Shown: piece after piece, positions 20,644 to 28,106 of the stretch
Numbering within the stretch: position 1 is the stretch's first letter
How the letters are laid out: every line of letters begins with the position of its first letter
From: UBA11710 sp049287025
GTDB taxonomy: Bacteria; Patescibacteriota; Patescibacteriia; Magasanikbacterales; UBA922
Reading direction: 5' to 3'
NCBI GenBank assembly: GCA_049287025.1
Contig: JBAQFA010000054.1
Coordinates: 1-31,194, forward strand
Length of the DNA stretch: 31,194 nt
Position numbers and translations under genes: made by a program
Notes under the pieces: model-generated
Databases searched by the model: none
The model's input: the letters and a program-made list of their open reading frames with translations, nothing else
Told to the model about the DNA's origin: nothing

Positions 20644-21674
20644 AGTTTTTTTACTATCCCTTTTTCCGCATCAACTTCTACCAGATCACCGTCCTTAAAC
20701 ACCTTTGTAGCAATTTTGGTGCCGATGATACAAGGAATTTTTAGTTCACGAGAAATAATTGATGCATGACAAGCTATTCCACCTTCATCAGTAACAATTG
20801 CTTTTACATTTTTTAAATATGGAACAAATCCAATTGTTGTCATAGGGGTCACTAAAATAATATCGTGTTTTTTATCCAAATCTTTCTTCTTATAGGCAAC
20901 AACTACTTTTCCTTTAACAACTCCTGAAAAAGCTACTCTCCCACTAACAATCGTATCTTTTGTTAATAAATTTTCAACTTCACATTTATTACTAATTTTT
21001 TCTGCTCGCCTGCCTGTAAATATATTAATCTTTCCTTTATTCAACAATACCGCTGAAAACTTTTTTCTTTCATTCCAAATCTTATTTTTATTTCTGCCAC
21101 TTTTTAACAAAACCAATAATTCTTCAGGAGATGCCTGATATAACAAGTGTGAATCAGCTGTCTTTCTTTTTCCAATTTCTTTAAAAAGTTTGGGTAAAAA
21201 TTTATTATCAACATCCTCAAAGTATGACATCCCCCTAAGCCTAGATAAATCTTTTTTCTTTTTTTTTGATAAATCAGATTCGCCATAAACTAAACCAAAA
21301 TACTTGGGTAATAAAAACAACGTAAAATGTTCTTGATAATCTGAAACAAATCTCTTGAAAAAATTATACAAACCAATGTCTGTATGCTTTGACAAATCAT
21401 CTATTTCTAAATATTGTGCCATCTTTTTATAATTCTCCTCAAGATCAAACAAAATTTTGGATAATTTATCAACTCCGATTGATTTTACAAGGTCTAAAAT
21501 TTCTTGATATTCTCTTTTTTCCCTATACGATTTATTAAGTCCATTTTTATGAAGCAACAAAAAATATTTCCAATTTCTTCCTATATACTTTTTATAGTTT
21601 TTTTGATAACCATAAACATTGCAGAGATAACTAAATAAACTGCATTCTCTTTCTGTTGATTTAATCCACTCCAT
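20640..21674 (-). CDS. PEP-utilising mobile (swivel) domain protein
   Basis: 344 residues from ATG at 21674, 1 nt after the tsaB stop. The last 85 residues match the phosphohistidine swivel domain of PEP synthase, PPDK and enzyme I: ILVTPMTTIGFVPYLKNV, then TDEGGIACHASIISRELKIPCIIG, with the phosphorylatable His at about 303. There is no recognisable ATP-grasp nucleotide-binding domain or PEP-binding barrel. The N-terminal 250 residues are mostly helical and basic and I do not recognise them. Stand-alone swivel proteins are known in bacteria, but what phosphorylates this one is unclear. It overlaps acyP by 4 nt. Confidence 0.88.
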   Translation of the reverse strand: MEWIKSTERECSLFSYLCNVYGYQKNYKKYIGRNWKYFLLLHKNGLNKSYREKREYQEILDLVKSIGVDKLSKILFDLEENYKKMAQYLEIDDLSKHTDIGLYNFFKRFVSDYQEHFTLFLLPKYFGLVYGESDLSKKKKKDLSRLRGMSYFEDVDNKFLPKLFKEIGKRKTADSHLLYQASPEELLVLLKSGRNKNKIWNERKKFSAVLLNKGKINIFTGRRAEKISNKCEVENLLTKDTIVSGRVAFSGVVKGKVVVAYKKKDLDKKHDIILVTPMTTIGFVPYLKNVKAIVTDEGGIACHASIISRELKIPCIIGTKIATKVFKDGDLVEVDAEKGIVKKL

Positions 21675-21675
21675 A

Positions 21676-22074
21676 TTATTTCTTCTTGCCAATATTCGGC
21701 TCACCTGAGTATGTGGCTGAAATATAATGTCCTGGCTTTTGTTTCAAAAGTTTGGGAATCAATTTTTGTATATTATCAACATCTGTTTTCTGGATTGCTA
21801 AAAGTGGAATCTGCTGGACATAAGCAAAAGTATTGGCCACCACACAAGCAATGCGAGTTGAGGTAAAACTGCCGACCCCCACTACCACCATTATTCCTTC
21901 AATTTTATTTTCTTTGACTTTATGGACTTTTGACTTTATGGACTTTTGACTCTTTTCAATACATTCCAACAACTCTCGATTCTGTCCTGTATAATTTTTC
22001 TTAACCAAAAAAATCTTGTCAAATAATGCAAGATTAATTTGTTCCCGTTCTGACATGTCGATTAGTAGATACAT
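21676..22074 (-). CDS. tsaB: Reduced TsaB-like protein (tRNA t6A biosynthesis)
   Basis: TsaB pairs with TsaD to make the N6-threonylcarbamoyladenosine of tRNAs reading ANN codons. The 132-residue protein keeps the N-terminal MYLLIDMSEREQINLALF strand pair and the signature GVGSFTSTRIACVVANTFAYV (canonically GPGSFTGLR-G). It lacks the C-terminal half found in longer TsaB proteins. A low-complexity insert, about residues 42-54 (KSQKSIKSKVHKVK), is encoded by ACTTTATGG/ACTTTTG repeats and sits at a surface loop position. The first gene of a set with the swivel protein and acyP. Confidence 0.82.
   Translation of the reverse strand: MYLLIDMSEREQINLALFDKIFLVKKNYTGQNRELLECIEKSQKSIKSKVHKVKENKIEGIMVVVGVGSFTSTRIACVVANTFAYVQQIPLLAIQKTDVDNIQKLIPKLLKQKPGHYISATYSGEPNIGKKK
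21913..21955. repeat. ACTTTATGG/ACTTTTG repeat inside tsaB
   Basis: The unit GACTTTATGGACTTTT is present twice in tandem. The same phrase recurs at 22906-22921 in the intergenic region before the beta-propeller membrane protein gene. In tsaB it encodes Lys/Ser/Val-rich residues. Confidence 0.7.
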
Positions 22075-22086
22075 ACAACACTTCTA

Positions 22087-22168
22087 CTCCTCCCCTTTTT
22101 AAGGGGAGGTTGGGAGGGGTTTTATGAACCAAGAACCCCCTCTCATTCTCCCCCTTAAAAATGGGGAG
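22087..22168. repeat. Inverted pair of CCCCTTTTTAAGGGG repeat units
   Basis: A unit of about 35 nt (CTCCCC-TTTTT-AAGGGGAGG then TTGGGAGGGGTT) is followed after 11 nt by an imperfect inverted copy (AACCCCCTCTCATT, then CTCCCCCTTAAAAATGGGGAG). Each half also forms its own small hairpin. It is the only content of the gap between tsaB and the HTH gene. Confidence 0.75.
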
Positions 22169-22174
22169 AAGATT

Positions 22175-22768
22175 TTACAAACTATAAACATTCACCACCT
22201 TAATATTCTCCGCTTCAAACATCGCATAAATAAACTTGTCCATGATGTGCCGGCGTTCGGCAAATTCTTTTTCATCCATCGTAGTATAGCGAATCTCAAA
22301 ACCAAAATCTTTTTCATAACCAGAGATCAATTTATCGATCACTCTTTCTTTCAAATTACCCACAATGAGTAAATCACTTGGCGCGCGTTTGTCGCCAGTA
22401 AATTGTCCGGTCAATAATAAGAGCTTTATATCCCCACCCCGTTCTTTTAGATCCTGACTAAATTGTTCTTCACCGAGTACTTGAGCTTTTATTAACAAGG
22501 CATGTAGTTCTGGATACAAAATAGACTCAGTATTTAATTTGTAATATTTACGCAAAGTTGCACCCGCTTTTTTGCTATCAGGATCAGTTGTTTCTGATTC
22601 TTTTATCAGACCAGATTTTATGAGTAATTCTAGCTCTCTTCTAATTGCATTGATCTGCACATCTAAGATACGACTTAGTTCGCGTACAAAAAAAGCCGTG
22701 TCTGGTTCACGAAAAAATATTTTTAATAATTTGAGTCTGGTCTTTGAACCAAAAAGGTGTTCAAGCAT
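22175..22768 (-). CDS. Winged-HTH transcriptional regulator
   Basis: 197 residues. The N-terminal 60 residues form a helix-turn-helix: LKLLKIFFREPDTAFFVREL, SRILDVQINAIRRELELLIKSGLI, the pattern of ArsR/MarR-like winged helices with a following wing. The remainder includes LLLLTGQFTGDKRAPSDLLIVGNLKE, resembling a minimal nucleotidyltransferase-like strand with DLLIVG, as seen in a Patescibacterial family fusing HTH and NTase-like parts; a full catalytic set is not evident. Divergent from the membrane protein gene at 22952, which it might regulate, but that is only positional. Confidence 0.75.
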   Translation of the reverse strand: MLEHLFGSKTRLKLLKIFFREPDTAFFVRELSRILDVQINAIRRELELLIKSGLIKESETTDPDSKKAGATLRKYYKLNTESILYPELHALLIKAQVLGEEQFSQDLKERGGDIKLLLLTGQFTGDKRAPSDLLIVGNLKERVIDKLISGYEKDFGFEIRYTTMDEKEFAERRHIMDKFIYAMFEAENIKVVNVYSL

Positions 22769-22780
22769 AATTTATTATTA

Positions 22781-22866
22781 AAAAGCCTAAAAGGCTTGAA
22801 AGGCCTAAAAAGCTCACATATTAACAATCCCTGCCTTTTGAGCATTTCAAGCCTTTCCAGCTTTTA
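22781..22866. repeat. Palindromic cluster between divergent genes
   Basis: AAGCC-TAAAA-GGCTT hairpin followed by an arm containing GAAAGGCCTAAAAAGCTC and, after 40 nt, a loose inverted arm GAGCATTTCAAGCCTTTCC. It occupies the shared upstream region of the HTH gene and the membrane protein gene. Confidence 0.55.
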
Positions 22867-22882
22867 CGATATATAGTATAAT
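22854..22882 (+). promoter_or_regulatory. Predicted promoter of the beta-propeller membrane protein gene
   Basis: TTTCCA (22854-22859), 17 nt, TATAAT (22877-22882). The -10 is perfect and the -35 has four of six consensus bases. The leader then contains AGACTTTA repeats up to the start codon. Confidence 0.55.
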
Positions 22883-22895
22883 AAGATTCGAAGAT

Positions 22896-22945
22896 AAAGT
22901 CAAAAGACTTTATGGACTTTTAACTTTAAAGACTTTAGACTTTTG
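22896..22945. repeat. GACTTTA repeats in the leader before 22952
   Basis: GACTTTATGGACTTTT, then AACTTTAAAGACTTTAGACTTTT: degenerate 7-9 nt units with the same core as the tsaB insert at 21913-21955. Confidence 0.6.
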
Positions 22946-22951
22946 TACTCT

Positions 22952-25222
22952 ATGCAAGACATCCTAGAAATCCACGAATTTTTTGTGGAAGGTAAAAAAC
23001 AAGAAAGATCACACGTCCTATTACACATTACCGAACCAGGTACGCCTGAGGAATACAAAAAAGGCTATTTTTTTGCGATTGCCGAAATTAATAATGGCAA
23101 CTTGGAACAGATTGAACATTTACAACAAATGATTGATGATCTAGAATCAAATTATTATGAAATGGACGAAGAAGAAGGCAAAGACAGTTTTGAGTCTAGT
23201 TTGGAATTTATTAATAAACGCGGACACCACATTTTGCAATACAAAGACTCGGTTATAAATTGCTTGGTCGGAGTTTTGCGCGACCATGAATTATCATTTG
23301 CTTACCACGGCACACCTCATACGATTCTTTTTTATCATGACAAAAATGAAGATCTACAAGAAATAAATATCTTGGCCGAAGACAATGCCAATGAACCAGA
23401 GCATCTCTTCTCCTCCATGATGCAAGGCAGTATCAATGAAAATGATCATTTTTATGTGGCCACTCCGCATGTCGTAGATTATTTTACTGACGATAGAATC
23501 AAAAAAATCCTAGCTCTAAAAAATACCAGGCAAAGCGCTGAACATATTCAAAGAGTTTTGAAAGATTTAGATAGTGATGTTTCTTTTGGTGGGATATTTT
23601 TTCACTTCCCTACCAAAACACAGATCCCAAAAACAGGTAGACTACCCCTTGGTTCAGAAAAAGGTTCAGCTGATTCTTTAAACAAAATGATTGAACATAC
23701 TAGAACTACTGAAGAAATTATGTCCCCGCCAATCATGAGTAATATTACCGGTACAGTCAAAGGCTTTTTGGCCGAGAGAAAAGATATCAAAGCTAAGAAA
23801 AAATTAGAAAAAATTCAAAACCAACGCCAAAAGAATTTGGAAATTACCCAAAGAGGCGGAGTAGAAACTAATCACAGAACCAGAGAAGACCAACCTGATA
23901 GCAATAATCTTTTTAATATTGTTCTCATTGCCATTGGCCGGGGCATTGTCAATTTGGTTTTATGGCTATACAACCTAATAAAAACTATTATTTTATTTGT
24001 TGGTAAAGCTTTGCTCTCTGGCTTTATTCTTATTACCAATCATGGTGGACAAAGAGAAGTGATTATTAATGAACAAAAACAAAAAATAAATTTTCAAAAA
24101 GATAAAATTAGTTCCATGCCGTTAAGCAGTAAAATTCTCCTGGGCATTACTATTATTTTTGCTTTGGTTTTTATTGCCAGTATTAGTTATTTCAAAATCA
24201 GAGAAAATTATCAAGCCAGTAAACAAGTTTATAACAACCAGGTGCAGGCAATTGTAGATAAAAAAGTCGCAGCCGATGCCAGTATAATCTACAATGACGA
24301 AGGCAAAGCCATGACTCTACTCCAAGAAGCCAAAAATGCTATTGCCCAATTGCCAACTGACAGTAAAGCTGAGAAAGAAAAAATTACCGAACTAAATAAT
24401 GCGGTCAATGAAACTCTGATGAAATTAAGAAAACTAACTGTTGTTAGTCCAGAATTAATTATTGATCTAAAACAAACCAAACCAGAGGCCAATGTTCAGG
24501 GTTTGGCTTTGATTGACAATACTCTAGTTGCCTATGGTGCTGACGATGTAAATCTTTATAAAATCAATCCTAGTACCAAGCAAGCTGAAGCTGTGATTCA
24601 CAATACTATCCCCCATTTGCTCTCTGCTGATACACCAAAAGAAAACGATAAAATTGTTTTTATTACTGGTAAAGATTCAGTGGCAAATTATAATAAAGAA
24701 TCTAGCACTCTATCAAAATTAGATATTACTTTCCCACACGACAATACCCAAATGGCCGATATCTTTATTTATAATTTACGCGCCTATATTTTGGACCCAG
24801 TTAACAAACAAGTTTACCGTCATAATCCAACCCAAACTGGCTATGACAAAGGCGCTGACTGGATAAAAGACCAAGCTGATCTGAGTGATGCAGTTTCTAT
24901 TGCCATTGATGGTGATGCTTTTATCCTAAAGAAAAATGGCGAGATTTATAAATATGTTTCTGGTAACAAAGCTGACTTCAATATTTCTGGCCTGGATCCA
25001 AAGCTAGACAACCCCAGCCAAATCTGGACATACAATGGAGTAAATAATATTTATGTTTTGGAACCAACTAATAAGCGCGTAGTCGTCTTGGACAAGACTG
25101 GTAAAATGCTAAGCCAATATACTGCCAATGAATGGCAAAATCCGACTGGCATGATTGTGAAAGAAAGTGAAAAAACAATTTATGTGTTGGATAGTAATAA
25201 AATTTATAAGTTTGGAATTTAA
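22952..25222 (+). CDS. Membrane protein: PP2C-like N-terminus, beta-propeller-like C-terminus
   Basis: A 756-residue protein from ATG 22952 (TTG three codons earlier is possible). Residues 1-210 resemble a degenerate PP2C/SpoIIE-like fold: CLVGVLRDHELSFAYHG and NENDHFYVATPHVVDYFTDD parallel the family's late motifs, but no DGxxD-type metal site is visible, so it is probably inactive or sensory. Hydrophobic segments lie at about 318-360 and 391-413. A helical region (about 420-480) leads to a C-terminal domain of repeats such as NTLVAYGADDVNLYKINPSTKQ and NIYVLEPTNKRVVVLDKTGKML, typical of NHL/PQQ-like propellers. Monocistronic with its own promoter and terminator. Function unknown; a membrane-spanning sensor is a guess. 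Confidence 0.82.
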   Translation: MQDILEIHEFFVEGKKQERSHVLLHITEPGTPEEYKKGYFFAIAEINNGNLEQIEHLQQMIDDLESNYYEMDEEEGKDSFESSLEFINKRGHHILQYKDSVINCLVGVLRDHELSFAYHGTPHTILFYHDKNEDLQEINILAEDNANEPEHLFSSMMQGSINENDHFYVATPHVVDYFTDDRIKKILALKNTRQSAEHIQRVLKDLDSDVSFGGIFFHFPTKTQIPKTGRLPLGSEKGSADSLNKMIEHTRTTEEIMSPPIMSNITGTVKGFLAERKDIKAKKKLEKIQNQRQKNLEITQRGGVETNHRTREDQPDSNNLFNIVLIAIGRGIVNLVLWLYNLIKTIILFVGKALLSGFILITNHGGQREVIINEQKQKINFQKDKISSMPLSSKILLGITIIFALVFIASISYFKIRENYQASKQVYNNQVQAIVDKKVAADASIIYNDEGKAMTLLQEAKNAIAQLPTDSKAEKEKITELNNAVNETLMKLRKLTVVSPELIIDLKQTKPEANVQGLALIDNTLVAYGADDVNLYKINPSTKQAEAVIHNTIPHLLSADTPKENDKIVFITGKDSVANYNKESSTLSKLDITFPHDNTQMADIFIYNLRAYILDPVNKQVYRHNPTQTGYDKGADWIKDQADLSDAVSIAIDGDAFILKKNGEIYKYVSGNKADFNISGLDPKLDNPSQIWTYNGVNNIYVLEPTNKRVVVLDKTGKMLSQYTANEWQNPTGMIVKESEKTIYVLDSNKIYKFGI

Positions 25223-25259
25223 ACACACTGACAACTAAACACACAAACATTTAAACAAA

Positions 25260-25283
25260 AAAACACCCACGGATGGGTGTTTT
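25260..25283 (+). terminator. Intrinsic terminator
   Basis: A 10-bp stem AAAACACCCA / TGGGTGTTTT with loop CGGA, 38 nt after the stop of the membrane protein gene, ending in a T-rich run. Symmetrical, so it may also end the minus-strand gene at 25305. Confidence 0.85.
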
Positions 25284-25304
25284 ATTTTCCAGATTTTTTA
25301 AGCT

Positions 25305-26663
25305 CTAACTAAACAGATTCCTAAAAAAGCTAGCAATTGATGAAAAAAAATTTTTTAAAACATGGCTCAATGGGGCATCTTCAAAGTCATCATTCATCTC
25401 CACCATTTCAATCTTTTGTTCTCCGGATACCACAACATCAGAAGATGAAGCGGATACAACATCTATCTCCAAATCTTTTTCCACATCCAACGTATCATCT
25501 TTATCATTCATCTTAATATCAAGACTTTTATTATCTAAATCATTTGCCGAAAGAGATTCCACAACCACATTTACATCTGATAATATATTTTTATTTAAAT
25601 CAGGAACAATAATGTCCTTTTGTTCTTTGATATTCAAATTATCTGGCACTAGCGAGATTTCTTTGTCAGGTTGTTCTATATTTACTGATTTTTTTGTATC
25701 ATCTGACTTAGTTATAAAATCATCATATGCATCAGTCTTTACTTCCTTATTAACCTCTTTTGTCTCATCTGACAACTTAGAATCAGCACCACGATTATTA
25801 ATAAGCTGATAATAGTAATCAGGAGAATAAAATGAATCATCAATAGGATCGAGGTCTTCCGGTATAACTGGCGTTGGTTTTACATTCCCACTCTTAGCCA
25901 CGGTGAACACACTACTTGTATCTCTATAAATTTCTTGTCCTGATAAATCATAACCAATCACTGTATACTCAAACCTTCTATCATCATTATCTGGATAAAA
26001 ATTATCAGGAATATGCCAATCATATTCACCCTCGTTCGCATACAAAAAACCACTTTGTTTTGGTACAACTAAATTATCCACCACTATACTTACAAAGTTC
26101 TGATCTCCGCGATGGATTATTGGCACAACTGTAATTTTTACTGACACAACAGGACCATACTGTGTCCATTTTATATTATGAATATCACCAGGAAAATTAG
26201 AACTACCAGGATTATATATCTTAATGTAAGGATAACCCACAAAAAATATACTCTTTTGACTCAACGAACAAACTACTTTCTTTTCGCCATAACTTTTTAG
26301 AATTGGATCAAGGTAAAGAATGCCACAAATCTTTATTTTATACAACTGATTAAAAAAATCACTATAAATATATGCTTCACCCAAATCAATTCTGTCCAAA
26401 TCACCCCCCAAGCTTTCAACTGGCGCCTGTGAGGTACCGAGCTTGTCATTATCAAAACCAACTAAAAAATGATCAAAATAACTATGATGAAAATTTATTA
26501 AATAACTCTCCTGATTATTAATATAATCCTTAGTTAAGGAATTCTCATCTATTGATATATATGAATCTTCGGTGATAATTGTGTCTGCTTGGACTACATC
26601 CTTGGACACTAATAAAACAAACGCGACAAACAAAATTGAAATGATTTTATATAATTTTTGCAT
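25305..26663 (-). CDS. Secreted hypothetical protein, 452 aa
   Basis: Not recognised. A signal peptide is clear: KLYKIISILFVAFVLLV followed by a likely cleavage after VQA-D near residue 27. Residues 28-260 are rich in Tyr/Asp/Ser with strand-like stretches (VVSVKITVVPIIH, FVSIVVDNLVV), possibly an Ig-like or beta-sandwich surface domain. Residues 270-430 are Asp/Lys/Val-rich with low complexity and probably disordered. The last 20 residues (HVLKNFFSSIASFFRNL) form an amphipathic hydrophobic helix that could associate with the membrane. It has its own near-consensus promoter. Likely a cell-surface protein. Confidence 0.8.
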   Translation of the reverse strand: MQKLYKIISILFVAFVLLVSKDVVQADTIITEDSYISIDENSLTKDYINNQESYLINFHHSYFDHFLVGFDNDKLGTSQAPVESLGGDLDRIDLGEAYIYSDFFNQLYKIKICGILYLDPILKSYGEKKVVCSLSQKSIFFVGYPYIKIYNPGSSNFPGDIHNIKWTQYGPVVSVKITVVPIIHRGDQNFVSIVVDNLVVPKQSGFLYANEGEYDWHIPDNFYPDNDDRRFEYTVIGYDLSGQEIYRDTSSVFTVAKSGNVKPTPVIPEDLDPIDDSFYSPDYYYQLINNRGADSKLSDETKEVNKEVKTDAYDDFITKSDDTKKSVNIEQPDKEISLVPDNLNIKEQKDIIVPDLNKNILSDVNVVVESLSANDLDNKSLDIKMNDKDDTLDVEKDLEIDVVSASSSDVVVSGEQKIEMVEMNDDFEDAPLSHVLKNFFSSIASFFRNLFS

Positions 26664-26688
26664 AAAAATTTATTTATAATCTAATCAT

Positions 26689-26716
26689 ATTATACAGTTA
26701 CCAAATGATTTGTCAA
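26689..26716 (-). promoter_or_regulatory. Promoter of the secreted protein gene
   Basis: TTGACA (26711-26716), 16 nt, TATAAT (26689-26694) on the minus strand; both boxes are perfect consensus. The transcript would start near 26682, just upstream of ATG 26663. Confidence 0.85.
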
Positions 26717-26725
26717 AAATTTACA

Positions 26726-26753
26726 AAAACACTCCCATTTCTGAGAGTGTTTT
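26726..26753 (-). terminator. Intrinsic terminator of rplJ-rplL
   Basis: A 9-bp stem AAAACACTC / GAGTGTTTT with a 10-nt loop, starting about 38 nt after the rplL stop and ending in T-rich sequence on the minus strand. Confidence 0.85.
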
Positions 26754-26791
26754 AATTTTCCGTATTTTCCTTAATTCCGTATTTCCGTGTC

Positions 26792-27196
26792 TTATTTCAA
26801 AGTCACTTTTCCACCAGCTTCTTCAATTTTAGCTTTCATTTCTTCAGCAGCTACTTTAGCAACACCTTCTTTTACTGCTTTTGGAGCGCCGTCTACCAAA
26901 GCTTTGGCATCAGCTAATCCAAGACCAGTTAATTCTTTTACTACCTTGATAACAGCGATCTTGTTGGCACCAGTCTCAGTCAATTCAACTGTGAATTCAG
27001 TTTTTTCTTCAGCAGCTGGAGCAGCTCCGCCGGCAGCTGGAGCAGCCATCATCATAGCTGGAGCAGAAGCTGACACGCCAAATTTTTCTTCTAATACTTT
27101 TACCAATTCTGCCAAGTCTAAGACTGACATTTTTTCTACTTGTTCTACCAAAGATTGAAACTTCTCTGGTACAACGACATTTTTTTCTTCAGACAT
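26792..27196 (-). CDS. rplL: Ribosomal protein L7/L12
   Basis: Stalk protein of the 50S subunit that recruits translational GTPases. 134 residues with all three parts: N-terminal dimerisation helices (VEKMSVLDLAELVKVLEEKFG), an Ala/Pro-rich hinge (APAMMMAAPAAGGAAPAAEE) and the globular C-terminal domain beginning KTEFTVELTETGANKIAVIK with GLGLADAKALVDGAPKAVKE. Length is at the long end of the usual range, owing to an N-terminal extension. Downstream of rplJ in the standard order; the 116-nt spacer holds two GTTATAAATGTT repeats and an imperfect TTCATCGCTTCGC palindrome, and no gene. Confidence 0.98.
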   Translation of the reverse strand: MSEEKNVVVPEKFQSLVEQVEKMSVLDLAELVKVLEEKFGVSASAPAMMMAAPAAGGAAPAAEEKTEFTVELTETGANKIAVIKVVKELTGLGLADAKALVDGAPKAVKEGVAKVAAEEMKAKIEEAGGKVTLK

Positions 27197-27264
27197 ATTT
27201 TTTAATGTTATAAATGTTTAAGATGTTATAAATGTTGTAATTGATTTAATAGCTAAGTTTATTC

Positions 27265-27298
27265 ATTTTGAACAAGCGAAGCGATGAAACAATTTCAA
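27265..27298. repeat. Imperfect palindrome in rplJ-rplL spacer
   Basis: TTCATTTTGAACAAGCGAAG / CGATGAAAC can fold as an imperfect hairpin. The GAACAAGCGAAGCGATGAA core resembles a widely scattered palindromic repeat. It is not followed by a T-run, so termination between the two genes is unlikely. Confidence 0.4.
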
Positions 27299-27312
27299 CA
27301 ACTTTAACTTAA

Positions 27313-27834
27313 TTAAGCTTTAGCTTCTTTAATGTTGTTTAAAACACTAACCAGGCCTCTAAGGTTACCGGCAAGGACATTTACAAAGCCAGAGATTGGA
27401 GCATTCAATGTTCCTACCAAATGACCAAGTAATTGCTGTTTGCTTGGCAACTTTGCCAATTCTCCAACTTTAACGCCGTCAATAAACTTGCCTTCAAGAA
27501 TACCACCATAAAAAGTGACGATATCATGAGTCTTGGCAAAATTACTAACTAGCTGAGCTGGAGCCACTTCATCTTCTAAACCAAATATTGCTGCGACTGC
27601 TCCAGGAAAAACTTGAGTGTCAACTTCTAATCCAATACTGGACAAAGCTTTTTTAATCAATGTTTTCTTGGTAGCCAAATAACCAATATTCTGTTCTCGG
27701 CACAAGCCTCTGAGTTCTTCAGATTCTTTTACTTTCAAACCTTGAAAATTGGCAAACACAACTGATTTGGAATCTTTTAGTCTACTAACTAAGTCATTAA
27801 TAGACTCTTCTTTTTGTTGTCTGGTTTTAGCCAT
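27313..27834 (-). CDS. rplJ: Ribosomal protein L10
   Basis: Base of the L7/L12 stalk; binds 23S rRNA and L12 dimers. 173 residues with the expected pattern: MAKTRQQKEESINDLVSRL, SVVFANFQGLKVKESEELRG, FPGAVAAIFGLEDEVAPAQL, GKLPSKQQ-like AKLPSKQQLLGHLVGTLNAP, and a C-terminal helix LRGLVSVLNNIKEA for L12 binding. First gene of rplJ-rplL. The upstream leader carries the conserved L10 leader RNA, so the pair is probably under autoregulation by the L10-L12 complex. Confidence 0.97.
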   Translation of the reverse strand: MAKTRQQKEESINDLVSRLKDSKSVVFANFQGLKVKESEELRGLCREQNIGYLATKKTLIKKALSSIGLEVDTQVFPGAVAAIFGLEDEVAPAQLVSNFAKTHDIVTFYGGILEGKFIDGVKVGELAKLPSKQQLLGHLVGTLNAPISGFVNVLAGNLRGLVSVLNNIKEAKA

Positions 27835-27873
27835 AAATATATTCTTTTATTTTATTTGTTTGTTTTTGACAAA

Positions 27874-27998
27874 TAAAAAATGTGGCTTAAACCACAGAAC
27901 AAATAGAATACAACGACCTTTTAGATTAATTAAATCTATTGTATCCTCGGTAGCGTATTTAATCCCGATTTAATCGGGAAGCTACTGTCTGTGGAATT
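27874..27998 (-). ncRNA. L10 leader (ribosomal protein autoregulatory RNA)
   Basis: Minus-strand RNA from the predicted start near 27998. It contains the conserved TTCCACAGAC (27987-27996), a stem GTAGC / GCTAC (27981-27985 and 27950-27954) topped by CCCGATTTAATCGGG, the conserved ACCGAGGATACAAT (27938-27951), and a terminator TGTGGTTTAAGCCACA (27881-27896) followed by a T-run (27874-27880). This is the standard arrangement in which excess L10-L12 binding favours termination. Confidence 0.92.
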
Positions 27999-28004
27999 AA
28001 CAAT

Positions 28005-28033
28005 ATGATACTAAATTAATGGTTTTTTGTCAA
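28005..28033 (-). promoter_or_regulatory. Promoter of rplJ-rplL
   Basis: TTGACA (28028-28033), 17 nt, TATCAT (28005-28010) on the minus strand, placing the transcript start directly before the L10 leader. Confidence 0.85.
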
Positions 28034-28106
28034 GAGCTAGAGATGTGGAATAAAAAATTAGCTTATTTTGGCCATTTTTATTTATATTACCAATGTCTCC
28101 TTATAT

